From the NCBI GenBank assembly GCA_903813345.2, contig CAIIXF020000003.1:3624109-3688108 (forward strand): 64,000 nt of DNA, written 5' to 3'. Shown here in pieces: positions 36,130 to 48,749 of the stretch. The stretch comes from Owenia fusiformis (taxonomy: Eukaryota; Annelida; Polychaeta; Sabellida; Oweniidae). The first letter of the stretch is position 1; each line of letters begins with the position of its first letter. Position numbers and translations under genes: made by a program. The notes beneath the pieces were generated by a model that worked only from the letters and a program-made list of their open reading frames with translations, did not search any database and was not told the DNA's origin.

Positions 36130-36455
36130 CTTGTATTTCAACCCCCCCCCCTCAATCAATCTCTGGTATTGTTTTTCTTTAATATGTCGGATAAAGAAAA
36201 ATATAACTTTTTGATGACTTCTGATGATTTTGAAATTGTTAACGAATTGATACATTTTATAAATAAACTTTTTAATCAGCGTCGGGAGCTATTTGAAAAA
36301 GGAAAGATTGTATGATGGTATTTGTGAAACAATGCATGTTTTTTTTTTTTTTAACTGTATAATTATATGTAAATGTCTTGTAATTGATTTTGTGAGGAAA
36401 CCAAGTGTTTGGTTTGAAACACAATAAAATCTTGAATCTTGAATCTTGAATCTTG
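36130..36455 (+). mobile_element. LINE 3' end with C-terminal ORF fragment and (TCTTGAA)n tail
   Basis: An open frame to TGA at 36313-36315 reads MSDKEKYNFLMTSDD, then FINKLFNQRRELFEKGKIV, like the C-terminus of a LINE polymerase. A 3' UTR of about 115 bp follows with ACAATAAAATCTTGAA and four copies of the 7-mer TCTTGAA. Tails made of short microsatellites are typical of CR1/L2-like LINEs. It is severely 5' truncated. Confidence 0.68.
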
Positions 36456-36766
36456 TTACCATAAGTTAATCAATCCTGTAAGTCCCTGGAATTGATATGC
36501 CAATCGTGTTCATGACGTATTTGAGTAGCAGGTATGCGACTTCAAAACCTATTTTATAAGTCGAAATGCGAAAATGACTGGACTGTAAGAATGTTAGTCA
36601 AGAATAAAGGGCGAAATAGTAAAATACACAATAGTACAATATAAGACAGGCGCATTCTTATGATTATTGTATACAATATCAACTTTAAGGCATTGACAAG
36701 ACCGAAGACCAAAAATCATAAAATTACGATTTCTGTTAAGATTTTAAATATTTCGAATTAAACATT

Positions 36767-36900
36767 GCTAAGTTCACATCAACGGCGCTTTAATGCGGCG
36801 TGCAAAGCATGCGGCGTGCAAAGCATGCGGCGTGGAAAGCGGCTTTGCAAGTCGCATTAAAGCGCCATTAAAGCGCCGTTAACGTTGGTGTGAACTTAGC
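36767..36900. mobile_element. 134-bp palindromic MITE with internal 16-bp tandem repeat
   Basis: Starts GCTAAGTTCACA and ends TGTGAACTTAGC. The inner arms GGCGCTTTAATG and CATTAAAGCGCC are inverted. The centre has GCGGCGTGCAAAGCAT about 2.7 times. Confidence 0.8.
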
Positions 36901-37593
36901 TTACCCGTAAGTAACCGGACCATTACATTTTTCATTTTTAGGACGAAAAAATCAATTAAGGTGCCAAACAACTCAATTACATCGATTCAGTTAGAAGCGG
37001 TTTTGTTTGTGTTGTCGTTCTAATTAAATCATTAGATGTCGCGTTTGAATGAATAATAATTTAATTATTTGAAATTGACCCTGTAAATCAAGTTATAAAC
37101 TACTCAAGACGAAGCTCTCTTTTAAGAAACGATGACGAACGAATGCAAAGGGTACGTTCGAGATAACACTCACACATGTAGAATGTAAAGCCAACAGACC
37201 TTTGTAAGGTAAAGGAGAAATTGCAATTGCTAGCTCGGGCTATATTGACGACATCCCCCAGGCATATATTCAATGATAGGGACATAATGGCTAATTAAGA
37301 CAAAATGATAGCGTTAATCTATTGTTACAATATATGACATTCCGAACGGCAAATGTGTATAATTCTAATAAGATAAAAACAACTCATTGATAAAATTAAG
37401 GCAAACAATCACCTTCGTTTCACGAAGAGTATAGATTAAAAGTAACAAATCTGTCTCTTCAATATGTTCTTTCACACACTGTAATTAATACGTCGCTGTT
37501 CATATATACATGGATTTGAAAAAGGGTATGGATCTTTCATTGTTTTAATTAAAGTGATTTTGGTCCAAAAACGTGTTTACACGCGGTTCCAAT

Positions 37594-38028
37594 TACCCAA
37601 ATGCGAGTAGGTAGTTACCAGTTTCACCACCAGGTGGCTGATTCGGGTCAATTAACATGGCAGGTATATAAGAAAGTTCCCCTAAACTTGAATATTATCA
37701 ATTTAAGTTGCTCAATTTTCATATAACCCTTATGCGTCTGATACTTATACTAATGAAAATATGTCCAGCAAAGCAAAATATTATCTGTCCACTAAAAGAA
37801 AAGATATTTCATTTTTTGTGATTTTATAGCATGGGGTCTATGGGGAATCTCCCCGAGCTAGAAGTCACATTTTCAAAGAAAATTAATTTTTCAAAGTTGA
37901 TAAACACTTTTTAAAACCACATTTCTAGATGTAATTTTACGTGTAGATTTCAAATATGATATTACTTTGACTGAATTTTGAATTTTTAATGACGTAAATC
38001 ACGATTATTTCTACTCGCATCTGGGTTA
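37594..38028. mobile_element. TIR element of about 435 bp
   Basis: TTACCCAAATGCGAGTAG at the left pairs with CTACTCGCATCTGGGTTA at the right, with one mismatch. The interior is AT-rich with no coding capacity. Confidence 0.6.
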
Positions 38029-38210
38029 TTACGACCATTTACTTGAATTTATAAACCTACCAGGTGTTTGAAAATCAGGATTGTGAGTCTCATACTGCAC
38101 TGTTTTTCTTCAAACTCATTCCATTAAAAGCACAACAAAATTGCCTTTCTGTTGGTACATTATACTGTTGTACAGAGTCCCTTCTTTTAGCAGAGTTCGG
38201 GTCCCCAGTT

Positions 38211-38230
38211 GTGAGAAGCGCTTCTCACAG
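38211..38230. repeat. Perfect 20-bp palindrome TGTGAGAAGCGCTTCTCACA
   Basis: Both half-sites are exact with no spacer. It could bind a dimeric factor or be a small foldback core. No other context supports either. Confidence 0.5.
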
Positions 38231-39224
38231 CTTGAGAGCTAAAGGAAATAAATCTTATAATTAACATGCAATTTTACGTCATTTGTTCAAGATCATGTTC
38301 ATTTGAGAGCTGCGTGATTTGATATTTTCAGAATAATTTTCGTGAGCCAATTGCTTCGCGTTTAATTACGCCCTTGATTGTATAGTATTTTTGATACTTT
38401 TGATGCTATTTTAATGAAAATTAAACATTGAATTTGTACTATTTATGAACGACGGTAACTGATATAACGATTAATTAATTAATAATCTATACGAAATAAC
38501 AACATATAACACAGTTACAAATAACAACTATCAATTATATCCAAATAAAATAATTTTACTGGGATTTTACATTGGTTATAATGGACTATTGGTGTTCTAT
38601 ATTTAATAGTGCGCATAATTAAATATAGCGTGTTACCTCTTTTTATTCAATGTACAGGGCCACTGCAATACCAATTATCTAATAATACTAACCAAAAGAT
38701 TCTTAAGAACTTCCGTTAAGGCTTTATGTCCTGTTGCAGAACCACTGTTTTCAATATTTTGAAACAGTATCATAGACAGTCTTTGAATTTTCACTTTAGC
38801 CAAATTCCAACAGATATTCTACCCATATATTTAAAGATAACCGCATACTTTAAAACAGCTAGGAAAAAGAAAAAAGAAAAAATGGTCATTTAACATGTTT
38901 AATAATTATTTTGGTAATAATCATGTCAAACGATTTGAGCCTATTAAAGTTATTGTGGATATAAACAAGGGTGTGTTTTATTTCTAATCAGGGAGCTGTA
39001 GTAGGGGGAGGTCTAAACGTCAACGGATTTGGTTGATTTTTTGTGCCGGCTTTCTTTTAAAATCAAAAGGCCCACTTGGCAAAACTCCATCTTGATTTGA
39101 AAAAAAATCGAAAAGTGAAACACCCTTAAACGTGTAACATACAGAGGCATTGTTTTGAAAGGCATTTGATGACATGCAAGTTACCTCATATTTAAAACAT
39201 GTTGTGGCCCAAGCTTGGGGGAAA

Positions 39225-39360
39225 TATAAAATGTATTTTGGTGATTTTGAAGTCATGTCTGTAATTAGACACCACATTCTAATTCGCCTCATTGACCTTA
39301 TTAATTGTTTCTTATAACATATTCTGTCAAAATTTAGGAAATAGGTGGTGAGCAGCGAAA
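39225..39360 (+). repeat. Second copy of the repeat at 30088-30240
   Basis: Collinear shared blocks (GATTTTGAAGTCATGTCTG, GCCTCATTGACC, TGTTTCTTATAACATATTCTG). Boundaries are approximate. Confidence 0.6.
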
Positions 39361-39384
39361 ATTCCAGAAACAAAAATAACGAGT

Positions 39385-39620
39385 GACAACGTGCTCTTCC
39401 TCTGAGAAAATGTACATGTTTGCGAACAGCTCGGAAAATCAGAATCGTAGATTTAATACCTCACTTAAGTTACGTAAAGATTTTAACTGTTTTTTTAAAG
39501 TTCTGTTTACGTAACTTAAGAGTGGAATTAAATCGACGATTCTGATGTCTTCTGGACTATTTTTTCGCAACATGCGCATGTTCTTAAACATATCATACTG
39601 ATATACGTTGCGTGTTCACC
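39385..39620. mobile_element. Shorter foldback related to 11934-12453
   Basis: It shares TCACTTAAGTTACGTAAA and the GTAACTTAAG, AATTAAATCGACGATTCTG arm with the 12-kb element, again folding on itself around 39485. Confidence 0.75.
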
Positions 39621-42061
39621 CTCGTGTTGTACCATACCCCTCGCGTTCAACTGTCTGGCCTAATATGGTACAGTCCCTGTGAAAATGAATTTCAAAGAAA
39701 ATATTCAAAACCTTAAAGGTCTTGGCTATTGTTTTTTAATGATATTGAGAAAATATGTAAAATCAATATACTTTTTGTAAAGTTCGTTGGAAGAATTTCC
39801 CACTAGAGAAAATTATAAAAAATAAATAATTGAACTACCATCTATACGAGTCCTGGCTCCAATTGGGTATGTAAGCTTAAAGCAATACAATATGTTAGAT
39901 GAACACAGCGGCAATGATTTTTTGTTTACAACTGAGGTTTATACTAGACCGACTACATTTGCATTCACATATGCTGGGTTCACTCCATATGTTCATTTAT
40001 TAAAAAATATTCCATACAGAGGTGTTGTCCAGATATAGACGAGGCAAAAATTGAAAAAAACGATGCAAAAAATATTATTTATGCATATTACAATCAACAA
40101 ATTACTTAGTAAGATATGCTTTGCTGTGTTTTAATTAGTGTGTGGTGTTCAGGTGTTAAAACTCCCTGTCTCTAGACATTAGCATGTCATCCACCTTTGG
40201 GGATGACGTCATAAATACCTGGATGGTGTTCAAAGGTCGCCATCTTGGATAAAAAATCATGTTCAGTCAATGAACTTCAGAGCATTTATCACAAACGTTT
40301 ACATATTGATATCTTATAATGCCAGAACACTACAAGGGGTTTGGGCTAAATTATTAGGCTTACACATATTCTGAACCATAGTTTGGGTAAATTGGATACT
40401 ATCTAGTAAATATTTAAGTTATTCGTCGACATTGTTTCGATCCGCCCTTCAAAGGGCTAACCAAACCAATTTTAGCAACATATACATCAATTTCAATTAC
40501 CGTAAGGACCCCCTTGTCGGACAATTGAAAGGGGATAGGTGAGTAAATTGATCTACAAAGTGAAAAATGTTAACAACTAACGCATTACTCAATCGTCGTA
40601 TTAAACAAGGCACATTGGTTGAAATAGCATTCTGAGCTGACATCGAGCTGACATCGAAAGTTGACATCGAGCTTTTGTCATAGATATAAAATATTGCATA
40701 TCGACACTTCCTGGAATGTTAACTGATAACAGAGTTATTTTATTGCCAAATATAAAGATAATGATTGGTATGCAATCGCGAGTGTAGATTACGAAGCTTA
40801 GATGTATCGAATATGCCTGCAGTACTTTTGCCACGGTATTGCCCTTTTTGGAAAAGTACAACTTTTGCATTGGTTGAAATATATATTAAAGTGCAAAGGC
40901 CAAAGGGGATACGTAATATCAATTTGATAGAAATTGACAGTTTAATATTCAAATTCCCAAATGATACATTCTCCTCCAAAAGTTTCAAGACGCCGTCTCC
41001 AAAATGTGTGCAAGTTCGAATTATGTTTTACAGATTTGTAAGAAACATATTAACATTATCTCTATAATTTTCAAGATGGCAACGTTTTCGTCTTCTCGAT
41101 AATAAACTAACATGACTAAGTTAAATTAAATTATATATTACTATTTTTTTGTGATTTTACAAGAATAAATAGTTTCCGGAAATAAAGCTCAGCTGGACTT
41201 AGCATCATGGGATACTATGACCCCCTCTTTTTGCATCATAGATCGCCATGGAATTTGGTATATGGAACATAGACATGTTTTTAGATCCTTTGTGTATCAG
41301 AGTGTGAACTTCGATTTCGTAGAACGATCAATTTGAATTTTCTAAATCAACACATTAGAATATAAAAATACTGTAACCGTAAGTTATAGGCATCTTCGTG
41401 GCGTGTTTAATTTTCCATTTATATGAGCAACAGTCATCATGCAATTTGCGCCTTTTAAATTCGCAATTCGCAGGATATTTGATTAATTGCTATACTTTAA
41501 TGTTTCCTGAGATTTTAATGGTCGTTAAAGATAGTCAGAGCAAAACACAAGTTTCCATTAGTGTTTTTCTTTCCACCTCCACGTTAAGTAATATTGAATG
41601 GAAATTGAATTAATCACGCAATCTCGTTCAATCTGTTGATTTTGAGGCAAATCAATTCATCCTATACGCTACATATTGGTTCAAATCATAAGACACGGGG
41701 TTATGTATACATCTCCCAGACGAGATTTTTCTCGATTTTAGTCATGTTAACCATTATATCAATCGAAATGGGTCTTTATACTCTAGAAACAGTATGGTGT
41801 TTATGTTTGCTTTTGTGATTTCAATCGAAGAACGTGTGAATACTTATATGCGTAGCTCCTGTGTTCGGATTACATATTTTGATTTAAACACAGTTTATAT
41901 TTTGTTGAACTGTAAAGATATTTTTGTGCAATATGTAATAGGACTGCGTCAAGTCTCTGGACCCCCTTTTCAAACAGATGGCAAACGTTATAAGCATTGA
42001 ATACGTTATGTAATATTTTTATTATACATTTTTACTCATCGAGGGTTAAATCATCGGTTAT
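39621..42061. other. Intergenic; no supported gene
   Basis: Only short open frames, several overlapping on opposite strands. No motif, repeat or splice-supported exon identified. Confidence 0.45.
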
Positions 42062-43835
42062 TAGACTCCAGATTGAAAATCTGGAGTCTATTGTTTTTGC
42101 CAGTTTTCTTTATTATTATTATTATTATTATTATTCTTTTTTCTTCCTCCTCGCCAAATTTCTCGTCAACTATAACAGCTTACTTAATCCAACTTACATG
42201 GTTAACTAAAGACTGAAACCGGCTTTCTGGGAAATTAGGTCAAATTTTTATCTAGGTCAAAGGTCAAGAACTAGGTCAAATCTTACATTTTCAACATTCT
42301 TCATCATATCTTCGTCAATATTCTTCGTAACTCCTTCATCTTTTTTTCATCGTGTAGCTTAGAAAAAGGCGAATCAAAGATATGACATCATAATTTTGAT
42401 TACTCTTACCGATTTTGAGATACGGCGTCCGAAATGTAGGTCACGCCTAAACATGCTCAAAATCGAATGTGTGAGCTATGAAAAAGATGTAGAATTTTCT
42501 CAGGAATCCAAATCTGCAAACCAAATTTGGATCGGACTTCCGGTTCGGAAGTTATGGCGTTTTGAAAGCTCAAAAATCGCTAAATTTGGTGCCTATGTTA
42601 AGTCAATGGGAAAAAAGACTTTTTCGAAGTGTAAAATACAGGATATTGACTGAGTACAGCTTAACATAATGAATGCTTATAAAAGAAGGGGACCTCAAAA
42701 GCTACATAGCTTCAAAATTTGGACACCAAAATGCCTAGGTCAAAATCAAGGTCAAATTCATAGTTTTTCCTTATTTTTACGATTCTGACACTACACTTTA
42801 ATAATTTACTTCAAAATTTTGTATACAGGTAGCAAAGAGTGTGCTAATAGTGTTAGCCTTTTGCCGTCAGAAAGTATTTTGACCCACTTTTGAGATATGG
42901 TGTCCGAAAAGTAGGTCAAAATAAGAAGTTCTCCAGATTCAACGTATGAGTTATGAATTAAGGGTGGAATCTTCTCAGGAATCCGAATCTGCAAACCAAA
43001 TTTCGATCCGACTACCGGTTCGGAAGTTATGGCGTGTCCAAAAAGTAGGTCAAAATAAAAAAATTCCAAATTTAACGTATGAGTTATGAATTAGGGGTAA
43101 AATTTTGTCAGGAATCCGAATCTGCAAACCAAATTACGATCCGACTTCCGGTTCGAAAGTTATGGGGTTTTGAAAGCTCAAAAATCGCTAAATTTGGTGC
43201 CCCATGTTATGTCAATGAGAAAAAGGATTTTTTGAAGTGTAAAATACCAGATAAAGACTGAGTACAGCTTAATATTCTGAAAGCCTATAAAAGGAGGGGA
43301 CCTCGAATGCTATCTAGCTTTAAAATTTGGACGCAAAAATGCCTTGGTCAAAATCTAGGTCAAATTCATAGTTTTTCCTTATTTTTGCGATTCTGACATT
43401 ACACTTTAAGGATTTGCTTCAAAATTTTGTATACAGGTAGCAAAGAGTGTGCTTATAGTGTAAGCCTTCTGCCGTCAGAAAGTTTTTTGACCCACTTTTG
43501 AGATATGGTGTCCGAAATATAGGTCAAAATAAAAAATTATCCAAATTTAACGTATGAGTTATGAATTAAGGGTAGAATTTTCTCAGGAATCAGAATCTTT
43601 AAACCAAATTTCGATCTAACTTCTGGTTAGATAGTTATAGCGGTTTGAAGTCTCGAAAAGTCGATATGATGATATCCCCATGTTAAGCTAATAGAGTCGA
43701 AGATAGCCTTCTTAAAAGTTGTCTAAATGTCTATATTCTAGCTGACTCAGCTTATTCTGAATGACTCAGCTTACAAGTTCTGGATGACTCAGCTTAAAAA
43801 AAATGTGAAATCTGGAGTCTTAAATTGAACTTGTT
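42062..43835 (+). repeat. 1.8-kb repeat-rich element with hairpin head and internal units of about 480-600 bp
   Basis: It starts with a tight hairpin AGACTCCAGATT..AATCTGGAGTCT (42062-42088), and the same ATCTGGAGTCTT occurs at the right end (about 43814). Units beginning TTTTGAGATA(T/C)GG(T/C)GTCCGAAA recur at about 42412, 42891 and 43497. Each carries CCGGTTCGGAAGTTATGG-like and GGTCAAAAT blocks. A TTA microsatellite lies at 42110-42136. TGACTCAGCTTA is repeated at 43741-43798. It encodes no recognisable protein. Confidence 0.72.
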
Positions 43836-44540
43836 CAATTTACATGTCTAGTTACACTTTGATTTGCTAAAGGACCACATTGCAATATCGCATTGGTTCT
43901 ACGAGGGATGAACATAAAGTTCTCGCAAAATGTATACTACATTGTTAAATATAGCCTATTCTAATGAAATTTCCACTGAATGTGCAACATTCAATGTTTT
44001 AATCCATCAGAAAATATTGTATAGCAGAAACATTTAATCAGAAATGATAAAGTAACCTAAATACTCAAAGAATAACAAACCTTCTTACGTTTAAACAGTT
44101 ATAACTTAAAAAATACATTTGAGCCAGGCCACAAGAGAAGGGGTCCTATCACAGATTTTTTCTATATTCTGATTTCTTGTTTATCTTAAAAAGCACAAAG
44201 AGACCTTTCAAATGAGCCACGGCTTGTGTCTTTACAATTTTCCCTTGCAGACAGTATATTGACAAACAAGTCGGATTTGAATTAACCCATGAACCTTATC
44301 TTCTTAATCTTGGGCACAATTTTGGTTCTGTAGCACAATTTAAATTTTTGTGATAAGTCCGGTTTTCCTATGGCCGGGCTCACTTAACTTACAAGTGATC
44401 CTAACTGCTTTTAGTCACATTTTTGTCAAGATCAGCAAACAACAGTAAAGCACTGATACATAATCACTCAGTCATGGTTTTCTGCAAACTACTAAAGTCC
44501 AAATGAGCATAAATAAATTCAATAAATTACAAGTGGACAT

Positions 44541-45175
44541 TTTATTGTACAGTTTTACTGAGGAGCTTTACTGTACAGCTTTACTGAGGAATTGTACTGC
44601 ACAGCTTTACTGAGGAATTTTACTGCACAGTTTTACTGGGGAACTTTACTGTACAGCTTAACTGAGGAACTTTACTGTACAACTTTGCTGAGGAACTTTA
44701 CTGTACAGCTTTGCTGAGGAACTTTACTGTACAGCGTTACTGAGGAACTTTACTGTACAGCGTTACTGAGGAACTTTACTGTACAGCTTTACTGAGGAAC
44801 TTTACTGTACAGCTTTACTGAGGAACTTTACTGTACAGCTTTACTGAGGAACTTTACTGTACAGCGTTACTGAGGAATTTTACTGCACAACTTTACAGGG
44901 GAACTTTACTGTACATCTTTACTGAGGAACTTTACTGTACACCTTAATACTGAGTAATTTTACTGCACAGCTTTACAGGGGAACTTTACTGTACAGCTTA
45001 ACTGAGGAAATTTACTGTACTGTTTTTCTGATGAACTTTACTGTACAGCTTTACTGATGGACTTTACTGTACAGCTTTACTGAGGAACTTTACTGTACAG
45101 CTTTACTGATGAACTTTACTGTACAGCTTTACTGCAGAGTTTAACTACACAGCTTTATTATAGAACTTAACTGCA
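44541..45175. repeat. 26-bp minisatellite, about 24 copies
   Basis: The unit is GAGGAACTTTACT plus GTACAGCTTTACT. Most copies are one or two bases from consensus. The two 13-bp halves are themselves alike (9 of 13), so the array grew from a 13-bp ancestor. It lies about 0.6 kb beyond the 3' end of the GPCR. Confidence 0.93.
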
Positions 45176-45540
45176 CATAATATCAACTATCTAAAAACGC
45201 ATGCTGTAACACACATACAGACCTTTATTTTCGTACTTTTTATTGCAAATTGAACCGTGATCACTTGATTTTAGCCATTATTATAACAAGCTTACTACTT
45301 CAACTGTACATTTTTACGATTCCGTATTTCCAAGTTATCAGTCGGTAGGTTAAACTACACATTAAAAATAAGCCTAACGTGAACGTGTAGTATAATATAA
45401 TGGCCCTGTAGAAATTCTTTCTTTTGTCGTATTATTTACTTGTTGATTGAGCATAAAGGAGTGAGGAAATGAGTTGTAACTAGGTCTCTGGAAAACTCAT
45501 TGAGAGAGGACAGTAATCCATGTCAATCGTATTAGCTCAG

Positions 45541-45750
45541 CAGGCCCGTAGCCATGCAGGGGGAATCGCAGGGTTCAGGCGACCCCCCCCCTTGCCAAAA
45601 ATTCTTTCAAAATCATGCAGTTTTTCACCAATTTGAGCACTTCTATAGTGGTTTTAGCCATATTTGGGCCAAAATTGACAAATGTGAACCCCCCCGGAAA
45701 TTTTTGAAAACTGACCCCCCCCCCCTTGGCAAATCCTGGCTACGGGCCTG
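45541..45750. mobile_element. 210-bp MITE with TIR CAGGCCCGTAGCCA, next to the GPCR stop codon
   Basis: Starts CAGGCCCGTAGCCA and ends TGGCTACGGGCCTG, with C-runs inside (45585-45592 and 45715-45725). This end sequence is common in metazoan MITEs. It ends 37 bp from the GPCR stop, so it probably lies in its 3' UTR. Confidence 0.85.
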
Positions 45751-45786
45751 CTCTGTATTAAAATTGTTGTCCTTTATATAGTTCAT

Positions 45787-47100
45787 TTATACATCATATA
45801 CTATATTTCCATTAGGCAAGGTTCTCTGCACATGTTTTTTCTCAAGTAAGGTAGAATGTCCCTCGTGGCCGTCGTCCATATTGGCTTGTCCATTTCTGTA
45901 TGGCTTACTTATAAACTTTCTCAGTGGGCCGAAGTTTTTCTGTGACACAATATTTCCGGTATAACTTTTATCTCTAATGGTGGTATTTGATTTAGAAACC
46001 ATACTTGCTTTTCGAAGAATGCTTACATTGGTGTAGTTCGTCTCCTCGAACCGAAAGATGTCGCTGTTAGGGCAGAATCGCCAACATTTGAACATCACCA
46101 GGAAAATACGACGGAACTTTTTACCAAAGACGCAATATAGTATGAAGTTGACAGCCGAGTTTAGAATGACCATATTGGTACAAATACTATAGAAAATGAT
46201 ATACCACCTTGAGTTTTGGATCTCGTTCGGTAAGAAGGCTGTTATAATATTGTCTATGAGGGCAGGGAATTGGCAAATGAGGAACACCATTATCACTGCA
46301 ATCAGCATCACTGTTAGATTATTCTCTCGTAGCGTTCGAGTATTCATTGTCGCCCGCGTCGCTCTGGAACGATTTACCGCTTTTATTAGTAGCGTATTCA
46401 GTATAGTCAGCAATAGGAATGGTATCAGAAAAATGACAAGAATATACGCTATAACCATATAAGTGACTTTATATATTTTATTCCAGTGTAGGTCCTTATA
46501 GACAATCCTCGGTACAGTGGCATTGGTGGCTTTATCTAATGTTTGGGTCACTCCGAATTCTAACATTCGTGGAATATTGAAAACGACAGCGCAGAATATG
46601 ACTGTCACTACAACTCGCTTCGCACGTGGAATTGTGCACATATTTGCAGCTTGTAATGGGTGGCATACTGCTATAAATCTCTCAACTGTGAACGCAACGG
46701 TAATATAAATCGTACACGTCTGAGATATGAGCGTCAACGGGTAGCCAATCGGATGAAGATTTGGGTAGAATTTCGAATACGTCATCAAGTTGCCTTGGAG
46801 ATACCCGGCCATTGCTGGAATGGCAAGAAAAAGCGCTGAACAAAGAAGGACTACAATATCAAGGATGGCGAGTGCCATAAGATAGATAGACGTTGATGAT
46901 CTCATCCGATGGTTGCTAAGCACAACAATGGATAACAAATTACAGATGACACCAAAGGCGCATATGATATTGGACACCAAACCGGATTGGAATTGTATAT
47001 AATAAAGTTCCAAGTCATCTCTGTAATCCTCTTGGCAACATGAAACATTATCCATTGTATCATTTGTTGAATTCATGACTGATGTACCCATATCAGCCAT
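45787..47100 (-). CDS. FMRFamide-receptor-like rhodopsin-family GPCR, single exon, 437 aa
   Basis: A complete intronless 7TM receptor for plasma-membrane neuropeptide signalling. The N-terminus has glycosylation sites NST, NDT and NVS. TM1 (about 40-63) has GVICNLL, TM2 (73-95) LALAILD-like LMALAILD, TM3 (120-142) ends ERF in place of DRY, TM4 (160-178) ends FNIPRMLEF, TM5 is 210-238, TM6 (262-288) has CQFP, TM7 (298-324) has NSAVNFILY in place of NPxxY, and FGKKFRR begins helix 8. ERFIAVCHPL and the NIPRxxE block after TM4 are typical of the FMRFamide/myosuppressin-type group expanded in lophotrochozoans. The tail has possible palmitoylated cysteines (CWRFC) and many Ser/Thr. Position 3.25 is His (H116) and extracellular loop 2 has no Cys, so the usual disulfide is missing. 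The ligand is unknown. The first Met gives a family-typical length. Confidence 0.92.
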   Translation of the reverse strand: MADMGTSVMNSTNDTMDNVSCCQEDYRDDLELYYIQFQSGLVSNIICAFGVICNLLSIVVLSNHRMRSSTSIYLMALAILDIVVLLCSALFLAIPAMAGYLQGNLMTYSKFYPNLHPIGYPLTLISQTCTIYITVAFTVERFIAVCHPLQAANMCTIPRAKRVVVTVIFCAVVFNIPRMLEFGVTQTLDKATNATVPRIVYKDLHWNKIYKVTYMVIAYILVIFLIPFLLLTILNTLLIKAVNRSRATRATMNTRTLRENNLTVMLIAVIMVFLICQFPALIDNIITAFLPNEIQNSRWYIIFYSICTNMVILNSAVNFILYCVFGKKFRRIFLVMFKCWRFCPNSDIFRFEETNYTNVSILRKASMVSKSNTTIRDKSYTGNIVSQKNFGPLRKFISKPYRNGQANMDDGHEGHSTLLEKKHVQRTLPNGNIVYDV

Positions 47101-48749
47101 AATCGCCTCAATGTGTATACTGTTGAATGGAGATATGCCTTTCCAAATAATCCCTCAACTTATTTGTTTAGATACATCTGCAGCAGAAAGTCGATGTTCA
47201 TGTTGATTACGGTAATAAGATAGTTATACTTTACTAATAGGGTTGACAATACTTTTGTACAGATATGTTCCCAACCAAAAAATTATCCAAATCAATAACA
47301 TATACGTTAATATTGTTGATAACTTTTGCACAAATATGTTCCCAAAAAATTATTCAAATTGTTTTTCAAGACATCCGTCACACAGCTATCCAAATTACTC
47401 ATATATTCCAAATTGTGGCGTCTCGATTTTGTGTCTTTATCAAACGCATTCAAATGTCGAAAGTCGCCATCATCTAATGCAGTAGAACATAAGAAACTCT
47501 ACGGCAAACTCAGTTATTCTCAACACATCTTCAGGGAATTGTCATATGAAGCTTCAATCTATTTTCTATTCATAAAATGATATTGTGTTAACTCCTTGTA
47601 TATCATGTCGAATAAGATTAAATGAATACTTGATCGCTTTGATCTATTATCCTCCATACAATGATCTCCCACTTTTTGTAATAACGTCACGTATAACCTC
47701 GTATCACCTCTTATTCTTTTAATAATTTTCTTGACTTGTTTTGACACTTTCTTATTTTGTTTGTAGCTTTTTTCCGTTATAATTATAAATCAATTAATCC
47801 AATGCCACCAGGCACATGCATCGAATATATGAATTGATATAATGTGTCCGATTGAAGATTCTATAATATACAAACAGATCGTTAGCTATTTATCGTACGT
47901 GTTGTGTGAAATAAGTAAACTAAAAACTTATAATTCATGCCCGCAATCTACATGTGACATTAAGCGCCGCACCAAGCGAATGGAAACGACCCAATTACTG
48001 GTAAAACGTGGAATCCTATTTAAAAGGTCTTGAGAATTCCATTCGTTTATATCAACGTCTCTGGTCGTTTTTATACCACCAAACAACTCGCAGTGGATTG
48101 TATTCGTTGCTGCAATAGAGTCTCATCAAGTTCCGAACAAAGTCAAATCACATCAAGAATGCGTAATACTTCCAGTCCAATTTAGAATATCTCTCGAACT
48201 ATAGACTAGAATGGGTTATGATCGCTGTTGTACTAGAACGCTCTAGAGTCGCATCGAGTTCCGAACAAAGTCAACCACTGCAGAGCCAGAATTCCAATTT
48301 AGATGATCAATGTCATTATTTTGTTTCCATGTTTAGTGATTCGATTAGCGCAATTATGTGCCTTCTATTTCTGAATAACCGGTTCGATTTGTAATTAAAC
48401 CAAGGCGATTAGCTCCATTCACGGGTCAGATTTACATTTTATCACGATCTGCTGTGTGGTTTGAATAGTTTGCGGATAAAGCTTCGTAGATATGTTTGGA
48501 TAGCTGCACCATCTGAAATGAAAGAACAATTGCATTTAGAAACGTTCCGTTGACTAAACCACAGTGAAACAATTTACCCTGGAATTAAAGGTCTGGATAA
48601 GCGTTTGGGATTTTAACGACATCCATTTGCTCGATCGGCCAAGCACCGTATCCAAATATGCATTGCGCATGCGCTACCGTAAAGCACGTGCCAAACACGT
48701 TCAGAAAGTAGACGTTCGTTTTAAATTTTGAAAGGTATCACAAAATACC
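47101..48749. other. Region upstream of GPCR; no coding feature
   Basis: Probably holds the receptor's promoter and 5' UTR. No upstream coding exon is needed because the ORF has a natural start. A repeated phrase GTTCCGAACAAAGTCAA occurs at about 48130 and 48259. Confidence 0.4.

Noticed and set aside
39020-39373. 117-codon open frame on the minus strand
   Set aside because: Much of it lies in a dispersed repeat shared with 30088-30240, and no motif is recognised.
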